DNA of 64,000 nucleotides from Steromphala cineraria (lineage: Eukaryota; Mollusca; Gastropoda; Trochida; Trochidae). This document shows positions 23,392 to 34,514 of the stretch, piece after piece. Every line of letters begins with the position of its first letter. Position 1 is the stretch's first letter. The notes under the pieces were generated by a model. That model had not been told where the DNA came from, made no database searches, and saw nothing but the letters and a program-made list of their open reading frames with translations. Made by a program: the position numbers and the translations under genes. The stretch covers positions 72,815,338-72,879,337 of the forward strand of contig OU744720.1 of NCBI GenBank assembly GCA_916613615.1, given 5' to 3'.

Positions 23392-26300
23392 ATGTTCACG
23401 AAAAGGTGTCTACGTATGGTTTTACCTCCTACACCGCTCAATCGATTGTACTCGTCTTCGGTGTCAGAAAATATGTTTCTCTATTGGGCGTCGGGAAGCA
23501 TTCCGTGTTGGAAAGTTATGCTATGTTTAGAAGAAAAGGGGATTGTTGGATATCCAAACAAAAGACTGTCGTTTGACACAATGAACATGAAATCTGAAGA
23601 AGTGAAGAAACTGAACCCAAGAGGCCAGGTAGGGATCCCTATATCTCAGGGAACAAATTGACACAACACCGGGTGATAGTCTGTAAAGTTGTGATAACGT
23701 TAGACGCTTATCTGCGTCAAAATATTACCGTTATGTTAACTAATGTATACATTTTTATACATATTGTTAATTACCCGGTAAAATTTATCTGATAGCACAT
23801 TTAAAATGTAGACACGGTGCCCTTTGCAATTTACAAATCGATGTTTACTTTAATAGTAAGATAAGATAAATTAATAACTCGTTTATACCTTAGCGTATAT
23901 TGGTTAGTTACTAAAATGTGAGTGAACGAACTCATGAAAGATAAATTGGTATAAAGATAACTTTAACCCGAATCATTTGTCGCCATTGGTCAATACACTT
24001 TACGCGACTACAAGCCAATGTTTAAATCAACCTGGTTCCCGGGCCCTCTTCCGCGTGCGCTTAGGTAGGGCCCAACCTGGTTCCCGGGCCCTCTTCCGCG
24101 TGCGCTTAGGTAGAGGGCCCGGGAACCAGGTTGGGCCCTACCTAAGCGCACGCGGAAGAGGGCCCGGGAACCAGGTTGATGTTTAAATACGCTTTCTACC
24201 GCATTGACTCTAATAAAAGCAGATCTATAGATTATCCATAAGTTTTCGTTTTGCGAGCCTTTGTCAAACTTGGGGTACACTTAGCGCTTAATCGTGTCTT
24301 GGATAGTTGCCGACCCTTACTTAAAGATATGATGTCCATTTCTGTTTTGCATTCGGCGACGAAATTTCGTATGGAGTATGACAAGAAGGCTACTTTTAAA
24401 TCGTATCTAGAAGTAATGTAAAATATAATGAACTTTGTTTATATTACGAAATTGTTTAACAGGTTCCTACTTTCAGAGATGGGAAGGTTGTTGTCAATGA
24501 CTCTACAGCCGTGTGTCTGTATCTGGAAGTAAGTTGTGTAGCCGGCGGAGAGGCATCTTCCTACGCAAAGCCTGAAACGCCATTGTCCGAACTGTCAGTT
24601 TTATGCCTTGCTGCTTACCCTTAAGTTTTCTGTGCTTGCTCTCTGGCTTACTACGAGAGAAAGCAATAGTCCAATCAGAAAGTAACTGGAGGCTGCTAAC
24701 AATCGCCTATAGGGGCGCTGATAACAGCACAGAAAACTCAAGGGTAGGCAGCAAGGCATAAAACTGACAGTTCGGAAACTAGGCTTTGCGTAGGAAGATA
24801 GCGGTGAAATGTTGTGTATAAGGTTATGGAACAATATGGATATATGATATGTCTTGAATTAAAGATTTGATATGAATGAATGTTTATAGAATAATGTGAA
24901 CATATGATTAGAATAAAAGGTCTAATGAAATACACGAAACTTTTCATTTTCATTTTGAGATTGATTGGTATTAGAAGTATTTCGCATTTGGACATTGGAT
25001 TGGACTTTATAATATTAATGAACGAATCTTTTTTTTTTCTCATCACTATAGAACCGATACTCCGACCTTGGTACTACACTCCTTCCAGCTGACTTCGGTG
25101 ACCGAGCACGAGTTCTGCAGAGAATGTTTGAGGTAATTTATATTCTTACAATCATTTCAATTCTTTCGGATTTTCCCACCATTCGTATTCTTAAAGAGCC
25201 ACTCCGGGGTTTTCACCATATATTGTTTTGCTTTGATACGAACATACATATGTATATATATCCAAACAATATCACACTGTGTTCGCTAAAAGGCAAATAT
25301 ACGATACTTGTTTTCAACGAAAATCTTAACACATTCATGTATGCTCATGGAAGGCAAATTCACACGTCCAATTAACATTGGCACTAATTATGAAACCTAT
25401 CAAGGTTTATCAACTCGTAATTGCCATTCTGAATGCTTTCGTTAAAATAGATATACGTTATATAAAATACGTTTGACTGATTGACGCGCGTCATTGTCCT
25501 GTTTTCGATCACAATTGCGACTCCAAACCTTCCTGTTGTCACTACACAACGTCGATTGGTACTCTCCTGCAACAGTCAATACAACTGATATTATTCATAA
25601 AGTTTGAAATATGTGACCCCAACACCTCACGTGGCTCGTTAAGACCTATTCTTACAACTATTCTTAAACAATGTAAACAAAAGGTTTACGAAACCCAACC
25701 CAGTGATGAATGTTTTGAGTGAATGAAAAGATGTTTAAAACGTCCTTTCTCATAATGTTTGCGTATAATATTAATTCAATAAAAACACTATCCATATGGT
25801 CATCTAAATTGCAGATCCCGTGACAGTGAAGTTTCGTTACCCAAATGGGAATAATATCACCCCGCTCTATGATAGACGATACACATTCAATTATTACGTA
25901 ACATTTCACTCAAAACACCAAAAATATAATCATCCCCAAGGTCACTGAGTCAATGACACGTAAAAGTCCTCCAATCTATCGCGCCGCAAATGGCTGCAAT
26001 ATTGCCCAAGCGGCGCTAATCAAACTCACTCACTCACTCCAATCTATCGCTTCCAGATCGGCAACATCGACTACACCATCATTAAGAACATCGTGCACGT
26101 GTGGTTTCTGAACCCGGGAAAAGTTGACCAGGTAAACCTTGCACCTTTCATGGTATTACAAAATTGAAAATATGTTCATAATAGTATTAAACAAGAATTT
26201 CCGTATTGGCCAAATGTTCGTTGCATTTCCACGAAAAGAAGTCGAGAGCCAGCCAAGTCGAGTCGTACCAACTCGGCCAATACGGACATATTGTTTAATG

Positions 26301-27300
26301 ACATTTTTTTTAATCAACTAAATCAATATCTTCATCATAGTGAAAAATATAATCGAGATACCTTTTGATCCTCTCAATTTGAGTGTATTCTTTGAGTATT
26401 ATTGGCCTAATCTGTCTTGTACTGGACGTCTGTTGCTTGGCCAAGTTACCGAATTATATTGTCATAACCGAAAAACTTGGATACGTGCAATGAAATTAAA
26501 AGTTTTATGAAATATTTAAACCAATTCAAGATAATTTAGACGCCTCTCTCAAATATGACTTATTTTTCCATGTTCATGATTTTTCTGTGATTGTACAGAA
26601 AAGGTTGGAACCAAGATACGAGTTGGCAAGAAAGGAAATTCAACGATGGGAAAGCTACCTAGCTCAGGTGATAAGAGGGTTTACAACAGGATATATCCTT
26701 AATTGGCCTGATGTCATATTTTCAAATGTGCTCTTCGAAATATTGTGAAATCCATTCTCATTTATGTATAACCTTTGCTCTCTATAGTAGTCTTTTTTTA
26801 TTTTAAGTAAAGGCAAATGGAACACTCCCTCGGGTAATTATTTCTTTACTTTTAAGTTCATGAAACACCCGACCCTGTAAATCATCCCTCAATCAATCTG
26901 ATATAAAAACAAAGCAGAATATTTGTATAAGTGCGGCCCGGCTATTTTGACTGTTAAATATTCGTCAGTAAATAAAATATGTGATTCTCACAAAAACTAA
27001 TGAGATCAGAATGAATGACAAAGATAATCCATACATGACTTTTGTCCAATAAATGAATGTGTAATTTTATCATCCCTGTTTCAGAGTGAAGGCTTCTTGA
27101 CAGGCAGACATTTCAATATGGCGGACCTGTTCTTCTATCCTTACGTTGCCTTCATGCTCAGATTCGGCCTTGACCTTGACAAGTTTCCCGCCATGAAACA
27201 GTATTATGACCTTGTGGAGTCCCGAGAGACAGTGAAGTCAACATGGCCGCCGCATTGGAACGAAAAGCCTGGAAACACAAATATTCTTCGCGATATTTAA
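23392..27300 (+). CDS. glutathione S-transferase, rho-like class (6 exons, 247 or 220 aa)
   Basis: Coding exons are 23392-23628, 24463-24528, 25052-25132, 26057-26131, 26599-26667 and 27085-27300; every intron is phase 0 and GT-AG. From M28 (23473) the protein is 220 residues, the usual length for cytosolic GSTs. The N-terminal thioredoxin-like domain starts MFLYWASGSIPCWKVMLCLE, with the SGS-x-PCW signature I associate with fish rho-class enzymes. It continues to the cis-proline VPTFRDGK and the glutathione-contacting NDSTAVCLYLE. The helical C-terminal domain follows, with FNMADLFFYPYVAF matching the conserved N-capping/hydrophobic-staple region. Predicted role: glutathione conjugation of electrophiles. 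The first 27 residues (MFTKRCLRMVLPPTPLNRLY...) are basic with no acidic residue before the SENM junction, like a mitochondrial presequence. Introns carry several mobile elements. Confidence 0.9.
24028..24178. mobile_element. 151-bp perfect fold-back element with 10-bp target-site duplication
   Basis: The left arm 24028-24094 (starting CAACCTGGTTCCCGGGCCCT) is the exact reverse complement of 24112-24178, with a 17-nt loop. ATGTTTAAAT flanks both sides (24018-24027 and 24179-24188). A 9-10-bp duplication with long inverted repeats suggests a non-autonomous Mutator-like element. The arms also hold an internal direct repeat of the CAACCTGG...GGTAGGGCC unit. It is very GC-rich in an AT-rich intron (GST intron 1). 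Open frames on both strands are artefacts of the palindrome. Confidence 0.9.
24555..24799. mobile_element. 245-bp MITE in GST intron 2
   Basis: The ends ATCTTCCTACGCAAAGCCT and AGGCTTTGCGTAGGAAGAT are inverted. Pairing continues inward through TCCGAACTGTCAGTTTTATG / CATAAAACTGACAGTTCGGA and beyond to about 80 bp per arm. No transposase. It starts only 27 bp after the exon 2 donor at 24529. Confidence 0.8.
25983..26036 (+). mobile_element. 54-bp 5'-truncated SINE 3' end with 14-bp target-site duplication
   Basis: The insert runs GCCGCAAATGGCTGCAATAT to the tail ACTCACTCACTCA. CTCCAATCTATCGC flanks it on both sides (25969-25982 and 26037-26050). The right duplication ends 6 bp before GST exon 4 (26057), so the insertion lies within the 3' splice-site region. 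An (ACTC)n tail and a 12-15-bp duplication are what LINE-type retrotransposition leaves. Confidence 0.85.
26187..26298. mobile_element. short MITE-like inverted repeat in GST intron 4
   Basis: TTAAACAAGAATTTCCGTAT-TGGCC on the left pairs with GGCCAATACGGACATATTGT-TTAA on the right, about 26 bp with small mismatches. The interior is non-coding. Confidence 0.5.
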
Positions 27301-30300
27301 ACATTATTTTTGCTTTTAACATGTGATTTATTGAAACGTATTGTTTCTTCAAGAATACCATTAATCATCGAATGAAGGTATTGAATTGATAATTTGGAAC
27401 AAAGTGCTTCATCTTTATGGGTCTCATTCTTTCCCCACAGAGAGACCAAAGTGCGAGCAAGCTTCTGTTTTAATAAGCCAAGATCCCGGGCTTCCGGCAG
27501 ATTGCCCTAGCGGCAGAAAGTTGCAACTGCAAATTATCTCCCTAATTTGCAGCCAATGAAAACACTTCTTGAATATCTATAACTGGGAGCATTCTTAACG
27601 GTCGTATAATGACATGCAAAAAATCATGCCATTTTGTGAGTGTGAGGGAGAACTATTTATGAAAATATGGATTGGGTCTTTTATAAGAAAGTAACTATTT
27701 TATAATTGTGTGAATTATTCTTTGTTTTATGATATATTTTATTTCACTAATCAAATCAATAAGCAAGCAATAAGTTTGATAAATACGAATTTTAATGGCA
27801 CATGTAGAAGTCAATGTGACCTTGACCCCCTCATATATTGGCGTGGCAGGGTATTGTCTTATCTCCGCAAATTGTGGCATTATGATATTTGATGGATTGA
27901 GAATGCGCTTTTTCCGTGTAAATTCCTTATTTCAAAGCTAAAGACGTGACATGAGTGCAGTTAGTTATGTACATCGTTCAGAATAACGATATATTTTTAA
28001 AATATTTGTCTGTTTATTAGTTTTCAAACGCTAATAAGGTGACGAATCTTGCAAAAGCCACAGATTTGTACAGAGTCGGTGACTCTTCTGCTGTGATTGT
28101 AAAAAGACATGTCAATCAAAGTATGACGTATGAACTCTCAAATAGCTGGAAATAGATTTACTTTTTTTGTGGATAATGTCATAAGGACAAAGCAATTAAA
28201 ATGTTACTGAACTATTTCCTGAAAGAAGCCATTTTACAACCTCTGAGTCATAGTATGAATACATACATATGCATATAGGGAAATGTTAAGCATCCTTCAA
28301 TACAAAAGTAAGATATGGTATATGTGAAAGTTACAAATCTTTGAATGACCTTTGAAATTAGAATATAAATTTTTGTAAAAGATGTCTAAAAAGGAGGATC
28401 GTCCATGTTGACATTTTAAGAAATAACGACTGAAGTTTTAATTGTATTAAATTTTCACCTTAAAAGTATGACTATGTGCCGAAACTACGTAATAAAATTT
28501 GGGTTTCAGATACAACAAACTATAAAGATAAGGAAGTCGCTGATCGTTAAAATGGCTTCCCTATTTTCAACAATTAAAGTCAAATATTGACAAATAGGCA
28601 TAGTCTTTCAAGTTTGGATAAATTTGCAATTCGTTTGAGTTCAGTAACTTAATCAAATCCTTGCTTTTGGTGGATCTTCACAGTAAACATAGACCACATT
28701 TTGTTATTAGCTTTTAATATCGAGTGTTTTTTAACGAATTTACGATTTTTTTTCATTTCTAAGGATAACGTAAGTCTGTTTTTTTTATACCACAATATTG
28801 TTAATGAGAATATCCAAAAGCTCAAAACATTTTCTGAACATTCTTCCATAAACTGCAAGATTATGGTTCTGTCATTTAAAAAGATTCATTTTACAAACAC
28901 ATTGTCTTTATTTAAGGCAACTTTAACTGGTGAAAACAATGCAATTATTTCTTTCTTTACAAAAGCAATCCAGTCGATCATTGGTCAGATAAACGGAAAC
29001 CATCTACAAACGTGAAATAAATTCTGTAATGCTTACTATGATACATAAGCTCCTGAACATTAGCTACAATAATTAAAAACTGTAGTTGTTGTTAAGCACC
29101 AATGATTTAATTTGATACATACCTTGATTTCATTAATCATCAATCATTATCAATTAAACTATTTTCGTAAAAGCTGATCAGACACAATATCCGATTGTTT
29201 CAGATTCCAAATAAACAAGACCAAATATTTCAACTAACAATATAATCGGAATAACGTACATAAACTATCTAAATATTTGTTATAGTCAATCTTGTGTCAT
29301 CTTTTAGCTCCAATGCAAGTCTCCATTATATTGTGGTGCACTTTAAACCTTGGGACAAAGTCCAAGCAAGCTGCACGTGCATTCTATTTCTGCACGTGAT
29401 TTGCGAGCTTTTGATTGGCTTGGGCTAAGAATACCCTTATTGACCACTCAGTCGGTGTCACTTTCAATTTGACTGACCAGCAAGTGGACTGATGATGACC
29501 AGCAAATCGGACAGCACAGTATGTGTTATTTATCCTATATTACCTTGATTAATTGTGACCCATGTAATATGTCTGCTTATGTTTAGGCTGTCTTTACTTA
29601 AACACATTTAGATTCATTATTAGCAATCATACAGCTTATCTTCTGTCTATAAGTGTTGATCTACACTATTGGAATTGTGCAGCGTTTGCTTGTTGTGCAG
29701 CGTCAGTTTTGGAGTACATATTTAAAAGAGGTTTTCTCACAATAAATTTCGTTATTTCACGCCTCGTTGAATAGCATGTCATAGGCCTATAGTGGCTGTG
29801 ATATCAAACTAGATGCTATTTTGTTAAACCGTCACCACATATCACTTTTATTGATCATTTTTAAATCATTTCTATGGTGAAACAAGTTTCTATAGTTAAC
29901 TGCAATGGGCTGCAATTCGACATGAAAAGGGGTGACCGGGGTCGGCTCCAAATAGTTAATTACATTTAATTCATCGCATAACGGTCTTATGGCTTTTCAT
30001 ATTCGCATACTTTTACGACGTTTCCTGCTATCAATAAAAGTTAGATATTTTTTTAATTACTTTTGAGATGATCCCTAATGCACTAACGACATGATAGTTA
30101 CTTGTTCGAAAAATAATTGTGAAAACTGAACGTGTATATTGAATTCAACTTATGTTTCAACTATCTAACTATAGCCATAACAAACAGGTGCCGTAAACTC
30201 TAATGGAATTATTGTGTTTGATTTGTTTCTTTTTAGTAAGTTTTATTCTCAGGAATCCTTAATTACATTTCGTTGATTTGAAAACCCACATATTCTCAAA

Positions 30301-30511
30301 AATGAAATTAGCAACATGGAAACTGAAAACATCCAGTTAATATTGAAACCCGACATTTTGCTTACAATTTCCGCATTAGTTTCCTTAATTTTCTCTCAAA
30401 CCCTTATTGAATCCATAGATACAAAAAGTGTTTTATACTTTTAATTGTAGCCCGACTTTCTTATTTCGTCGATGATCTTTTATGGCCACACGGAGTATGA
30501 CTAACGTGTGC

Positions 30512-30557
30512 CCGCCGCTAATGGCTGAAATTTTGCCCAAGCGGTCACTCACTCACT
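30512..30557 (+). repeat. SINE 3' end (GCCGCTAATGGCTGAAAT family)
   Basis: Same core as the insertions at 25983 and 33336: GCCGCTAATGGCTGAAATTT, then TGCCCAAGCGG, then (ACTC)n. No convincing target-site duplication is left. Confidence 0.65.
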
Positions 30558-30642
30558 AAAATAACGTGATTTATTCAGAAAACAGTTTCCCTATTGTTAT
30601 GGTTATTCTTCTACGCAAAATGAACACGCCCAGAGACAAGTG

Positions 30643-30700
30643 CCTCTAAATGCTGAAATAATGCCAAAGCGGCGCATAACAATTACTCATTCACTCACTC
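30643..30700 (+). repeat. diverged SINE 3' end
   Basis: The core AATGCTGAAATAATGCC-AAGCGGCG is followed by a (ACTC)-rich tail ending about 30700. It is more diverged than the neighbouring copies. Confidence 0.55.
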
Positions 30701-30998
30701 AGTTACAAGTGTTACACATTATTCCTTATTTGCATAGTTTATTATATTTGAGACATTTAACCGTTTAGGAAACTTATCGATCAATTTTTTTAAATAATAT
30801 TGATTACAGAAAAACAAATATTGCTCTATATAAAGTTGAGGTGTCATAAATGTAAGATTAGTTCAGAGTAGCGTTAATAATATTCGTCTCCAACGTCCAA
30901 ACGGTTACAATTTGAAAACATGATATCTGCAAAAAAAATTATTTAAAAGCGTCAAGGTGTACACTTGAAATCATGACGCGTATCATTGGCACCGAATC

Positions 30999-33275
30999 AT
31001 GGCCAGGATAGCGATGTCGGCTTCCATTGGCATGACAACGTTTGAGTCAAACATGCTTTCATCATGTAGAGTTTCACATAACCTTCTTGTTCCAACACAA
31101 AGGACGATTTGTCAAATTGATACGGACCTAAGTGAAGACATTTGTCCAACCTCCGCCCATAGAGTAAGTGTGCCAGTTTGAGTAGGAAAAAATAACATCA
31201 ATAAGGTAAGCTGTTAAGTCCGTACGCCTTTGAACAACCTAATGAAGGTTACCAAAAGGCTAATGAGTTATAAAGTGTAAATGCAACTTGTTGAAAATCA
31301 AGAAGAAATGTTTTAAAAATTCATATGACATCCAGTTATAAAAGTGTGTTTTACCCTGTGAAACCATGCACAATTCAAGCAACATTTCTTCTGAAAAGTT
31401 GACGTAATTATTTCCAGCCCTTCTCCATATCGTTCCTGATGAAGCCAGATGAGTGTGACCAAGGTGCCCCTCACAGTCTGACCCCGCCCCCCTGCTTCCT
31501 GGACGGTAGTCTCACCTCTCTCCTAACCCAGGACATCACTCGACTCCCTGACATCTCGCACTTGCAGGAACACGGGAAAGGTTTGCATTGAACACGCTTC
31601 CAGTGTCTCTTGTAAAGGAAACATATCGATATTCAAGAAATAAACAGGTTAAACGTACAATGTAATAGTTCAGATCACACTATCCTTGCTCTTTCCGGAC
31701 CAAGTCACTTGCGGGGAAAAGCAAATTTACATTCTGACATAGGATCGGTAGCTCAAATTCAGTTGTTAGGTTTATGAAGTTAATTTCAATTTGGGTTAAC
31801 CGTGGATCAGAAATTGCAAAACATCCCATTTTGGTACCGATGACAGAATGATAGAATAACATTAACGTGACCTTATTGTGCAGTATATTATATTCAATTC
31901 TTGACAGAAGATGACACGTACAGTGAGTCGGCTGTTTCTCCTCCACCAACTCCAATCTCGTCAGAGGCTGAACCGTCTCCCGATCCACGGAGTTCTCTCC
32001 CCTTACAGGCGAAGTCGTCCGTGACCTACACAGACCTGTCCCCCTCAACACTTCCACCCATTCCACCAAGACCTCCCTTCCCTCTGGAGTTTCTACTTGG
32101 GACGTCCCAGCATCAGCATCAGACTCAACATCAACATCAGCATCAGCAGCACACTCAACATCAGCATCAGACTACGCACCAGAGTCCGCATCAGATTTGG
32201 CATCATCACCAACGGGAAGACGTTAAACAGCCATCCAGAACGACGTCGAGGCAACCAGGCCACTCTACGAGAGACGTTACAAATCCAGTTCCATCGAAAA
32301 AGAGCAGAGCATCAAAACCAAGAACACAGGTAAAGACCGAGAGTCTCACGTCCCCTGATGACAGTACTTCTCGTGGGAAGAGGAATAGGATCAACTTCAC
32401 GGCCAATCAACTGAGGAAACTGGAGAAGGCGTTTCAAACAACACCCTACCCCGAACCGCACCTCTACGAATCTTTGGCTAATGAATTGGCACTTCAGCCG
32501 AAAAATCTTAAGGTAAAGGCATTACCCGCATGAAGTGTAATGTCCTTTATTACTCATTGCAAATATTTATTTTATGAATGAATTTATTTATCATAGACAT
32601 TAATTTACATTTTTCTAAGCACATATCAATACAACATAATAAATTAATCTTTTTAAAAAAAATGCCTTTGTTTTACAGACTTGGTTCCAAAACAAGCGTG
32701 CACGGAACAAGAAACAGAAGCTTCAGGAAACTGGAGGGAACTCGCATTGCAAACCTGAAGTCCTCCCTTACATGATCCCCTTCCAAACCTCGATGTTGTC
32801 TGCCCTTCCTCAGTATACCTACAACATGGCAGGCGGAGTGATGCACCCAGCCACCCACTCCAGCACCCTCATCACGCCCCCTCCATCCCCCCAGATGATG
32901 AAACACCCTATGAACCTCTACCCTCCTCCCCACATGTCCCTTAGACCATCATCTGTTTCACCACCGCCGATGACTGCATTTTTAACATCACCCGATGCTA
33001 GAACAGCCAAGTACCACATGCCAACCCCTGTTCCCAGAACTCTGAGTCCTGTTCTGCCTTCCCCTGACGTACGGGCTCCCAGTCACTACCCCCAGCCAGG
33101 ACAAAGTACCCCAAGGTTCTTACACCCCTCATTTCCATACCCCGGATTTTACCACGACAGACTCTCTCATGCTGAGTACAGAGAACTTCATGAACCAGTT
33201 CATCAAGAAACACCGCATGTCTATCCTTCAATGCTGTCGGCTTTGGAGAAACTGTGTTCATCTTTGCCCCTTTAA
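30999..33275 (+). CDS. divergent paired-like homeobox transcription factor (4 exons, 509 aa)
   Basis: Exons are 30999-31163, 31418-31580, 31908-32512 and 32679-33275; all GT-AG with phases 0, 1, 0. Joining exons 1 and 2 creates HRPFSISFLM, an eh1-like Groucho-recruitment motif. The homeodomain runs from GKRNRINFTANQLRKLEKAF to TWFQNKRARNKKQK and is split by intron 3 exactly between positions 46 and 47, the classic paired-like intron site. It keeps R5, F8, L16, F20, W48, F49, Q50, N51 and R53, with P26 typical of PRD-type domains, but TWFQNKRARN is unusual. An acidic/proline region and a His/Gln-rich stretch (about 32109-32220, from CAGCAT repeats) precede it. The long C-terminus is Pro/Ser/His-rich. 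Orthology is not recognised; it may be a lophotrochozoan-specific PRD-class gene. Predicted role: a DNA-binding developmental regulator, possibly a repressor. Confidence 0.88.
32109..32220 (+). repeat. CAGCAT/CATCAG hexamer-type coding repeat
   Basis: Runs of CAGCATCAGCAT with variants encode alternating Gln/His in homeobox exon 3. Such tracts are prone to length polymorphism. Confidence 0.75.
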
Positions 33276-33335
33276 CTAGCCCTTTGGATTGACTGCTTTG
33301 TTTAGATGGACTTGTGCTTATGCTATTTAGATGAC

Positions 33336-33393
33336 CCGCCGATAATGGCTGAAATATTGCCCAAGCGGCGTTAAGCATTAAATCACTCGCTCA
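33336..33393 (+). mobile_element. 58-bp 5'-truncated SINE 3' end with 13-bp target-site duplication
   Basis: The insert begins CGCCGATAATGGCTGAAATA, continues TTGCCCAAGCGGCG and ends in a degenerate CACTCGCTCA tail. CTATTTAGATGAC flanks both sides (33323-33335 and 33394-33406). It lies 60 bp after the homeobox stop codon, probably in the 3' UTR. Confidence 0.85.
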
Positions 33394-34412
33394 CTATTTA
33401 GATGACGCATGATGTGTTGTGATTACTATTGTGATTCTGCTTGAATTTTGAGGTTGATGAAAATGTCAAGGAGCTATTCAAAATGTTTAGCCTTTATTAT
33501 GATTAGTTGACATTTGGTAAATTTTTACAGATTAGATATTAAAATGAAATCTTTATTTAAACGTGGAGTTTATTAAGCTGTTTATTTTTGTTACAATTTA
33601 CCCATATCTTTCTCGATCATACGGTAGTAGAGACGAATGATAATTGCTAAATTGTAGTGGTTATAATGTGAATGGTAATGTTTAACCGTATTGTTTAATG
33701 TTTTAGCTTGTTTAACAGACCATGGTTCATGTTTATACTTCAGTTGAAATATAGATATCTGACCAATGAAATTAAATTAAATAAACGATTTTTTAGTTTT
33801 CACAACTCAAGATATATATGCACAACTCAAGATATTTGTGCGCGAAAATGTCGATCTAATAACAATGAATTGTGTATATGTTGTGTGCCAATGACCATAT
33901 TACTATTGTCTGAATATTTATATCATTAGTGCTAAAAGATTGTGATAATATGAAATATCAAACAAACAATTGTGATATATGAAGTGCAATTCCTACAAAC
34001 ATTTTGTGATATTTCATGTGATAATATACGTCATAATAATGGGACTTTATGATAATAGATGTGATTGTCGATCGGTGACAAACCAAATTGTACAGCATTC
34101 TGTGATTGTTCATATTATATGCAATTTGTATATACTATTCATTTTATCTTATCTTCTGTTACTTGTTTCATTTTAATAAAACATATAAAAAACCAAACTT
34201 TCTTTCTATATAAACAAAAACGTTGAACTTTGTTAGAAATGATGACATGGTCCCTTTTCGACATGTGCATGTACGCATCAAGTTTTTGCTTGAATGGTCA
34301 GTTAAAAAATGTGTCACCACTTATGGTATGGTGCACCGCTGTGTCTGAATCTACCATACTTTTACGTATTAATCTGCCCTGTCATTCGTGGTTTCCAATA
34401 GGTACGAATATG

Positions 34413-34514
34413 CACAGGAACCTGATATCGTACATAAAATGTAGGTAATACTTAGATAGGCAAGATCTACCCCCTCTATATAATATATATAATTTACGAT
34501 ATCAGGTTCCTGTG
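34413..34514. mobile_element. fold-back element related to the one at 60129-60264
   Basis: It starts CACAGGAACCTGATATCGTA and ends TTTACGATATCAGGTTCCTG-TG. The same tips occur at 60129-60264. This copy's inner arms have decayed and no clear target-site duplication is seen. Confidence 0.65.

Larger units (their letters stand above)
27301..30998. other. intergenic region between GST and the homeobox gene
   Basis: No supported exon. It includes two SINE 3' ends at 30512-30557 and 30643-30700. A moderately GC-richer stretch at about 29330-29520 has E-box-like GCACGTG motifs and a TGATTGG CCAAT-type motif, and may be a promoter or an untranslated first exon for the homeobox gene, but this is speculative. 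Confidence 0.4.

Noticed and set aside
23977..24280. Open frames on both strands with repeated GSRALFRVRLGR-type peptides
   Set aside because: They are produced by the perfect palindrome at 24028-24178 and read the same on both strands.
30475..30705. A CRISPR-like or spaced repeat array
   Set aside because: The two similar units are SINE 3' ends with (ACTC)n tails, not regularly spaced direct repeats; the genome is eukaryotic.
31680..32069. 129-codon minus-strand frame opposite homeobox exon 3
   Set aside because: It overlaps well-supported plus-strand exon 3 and has no recognisable domain; a shadow of coding sequence.
32673..33378. Minus-strand frames opposite homeobox exon 4
   Set aside because: The plus strand has the homeodomain and a correct stop; the antisense frames are shadows of Pro-rich coding sequence.
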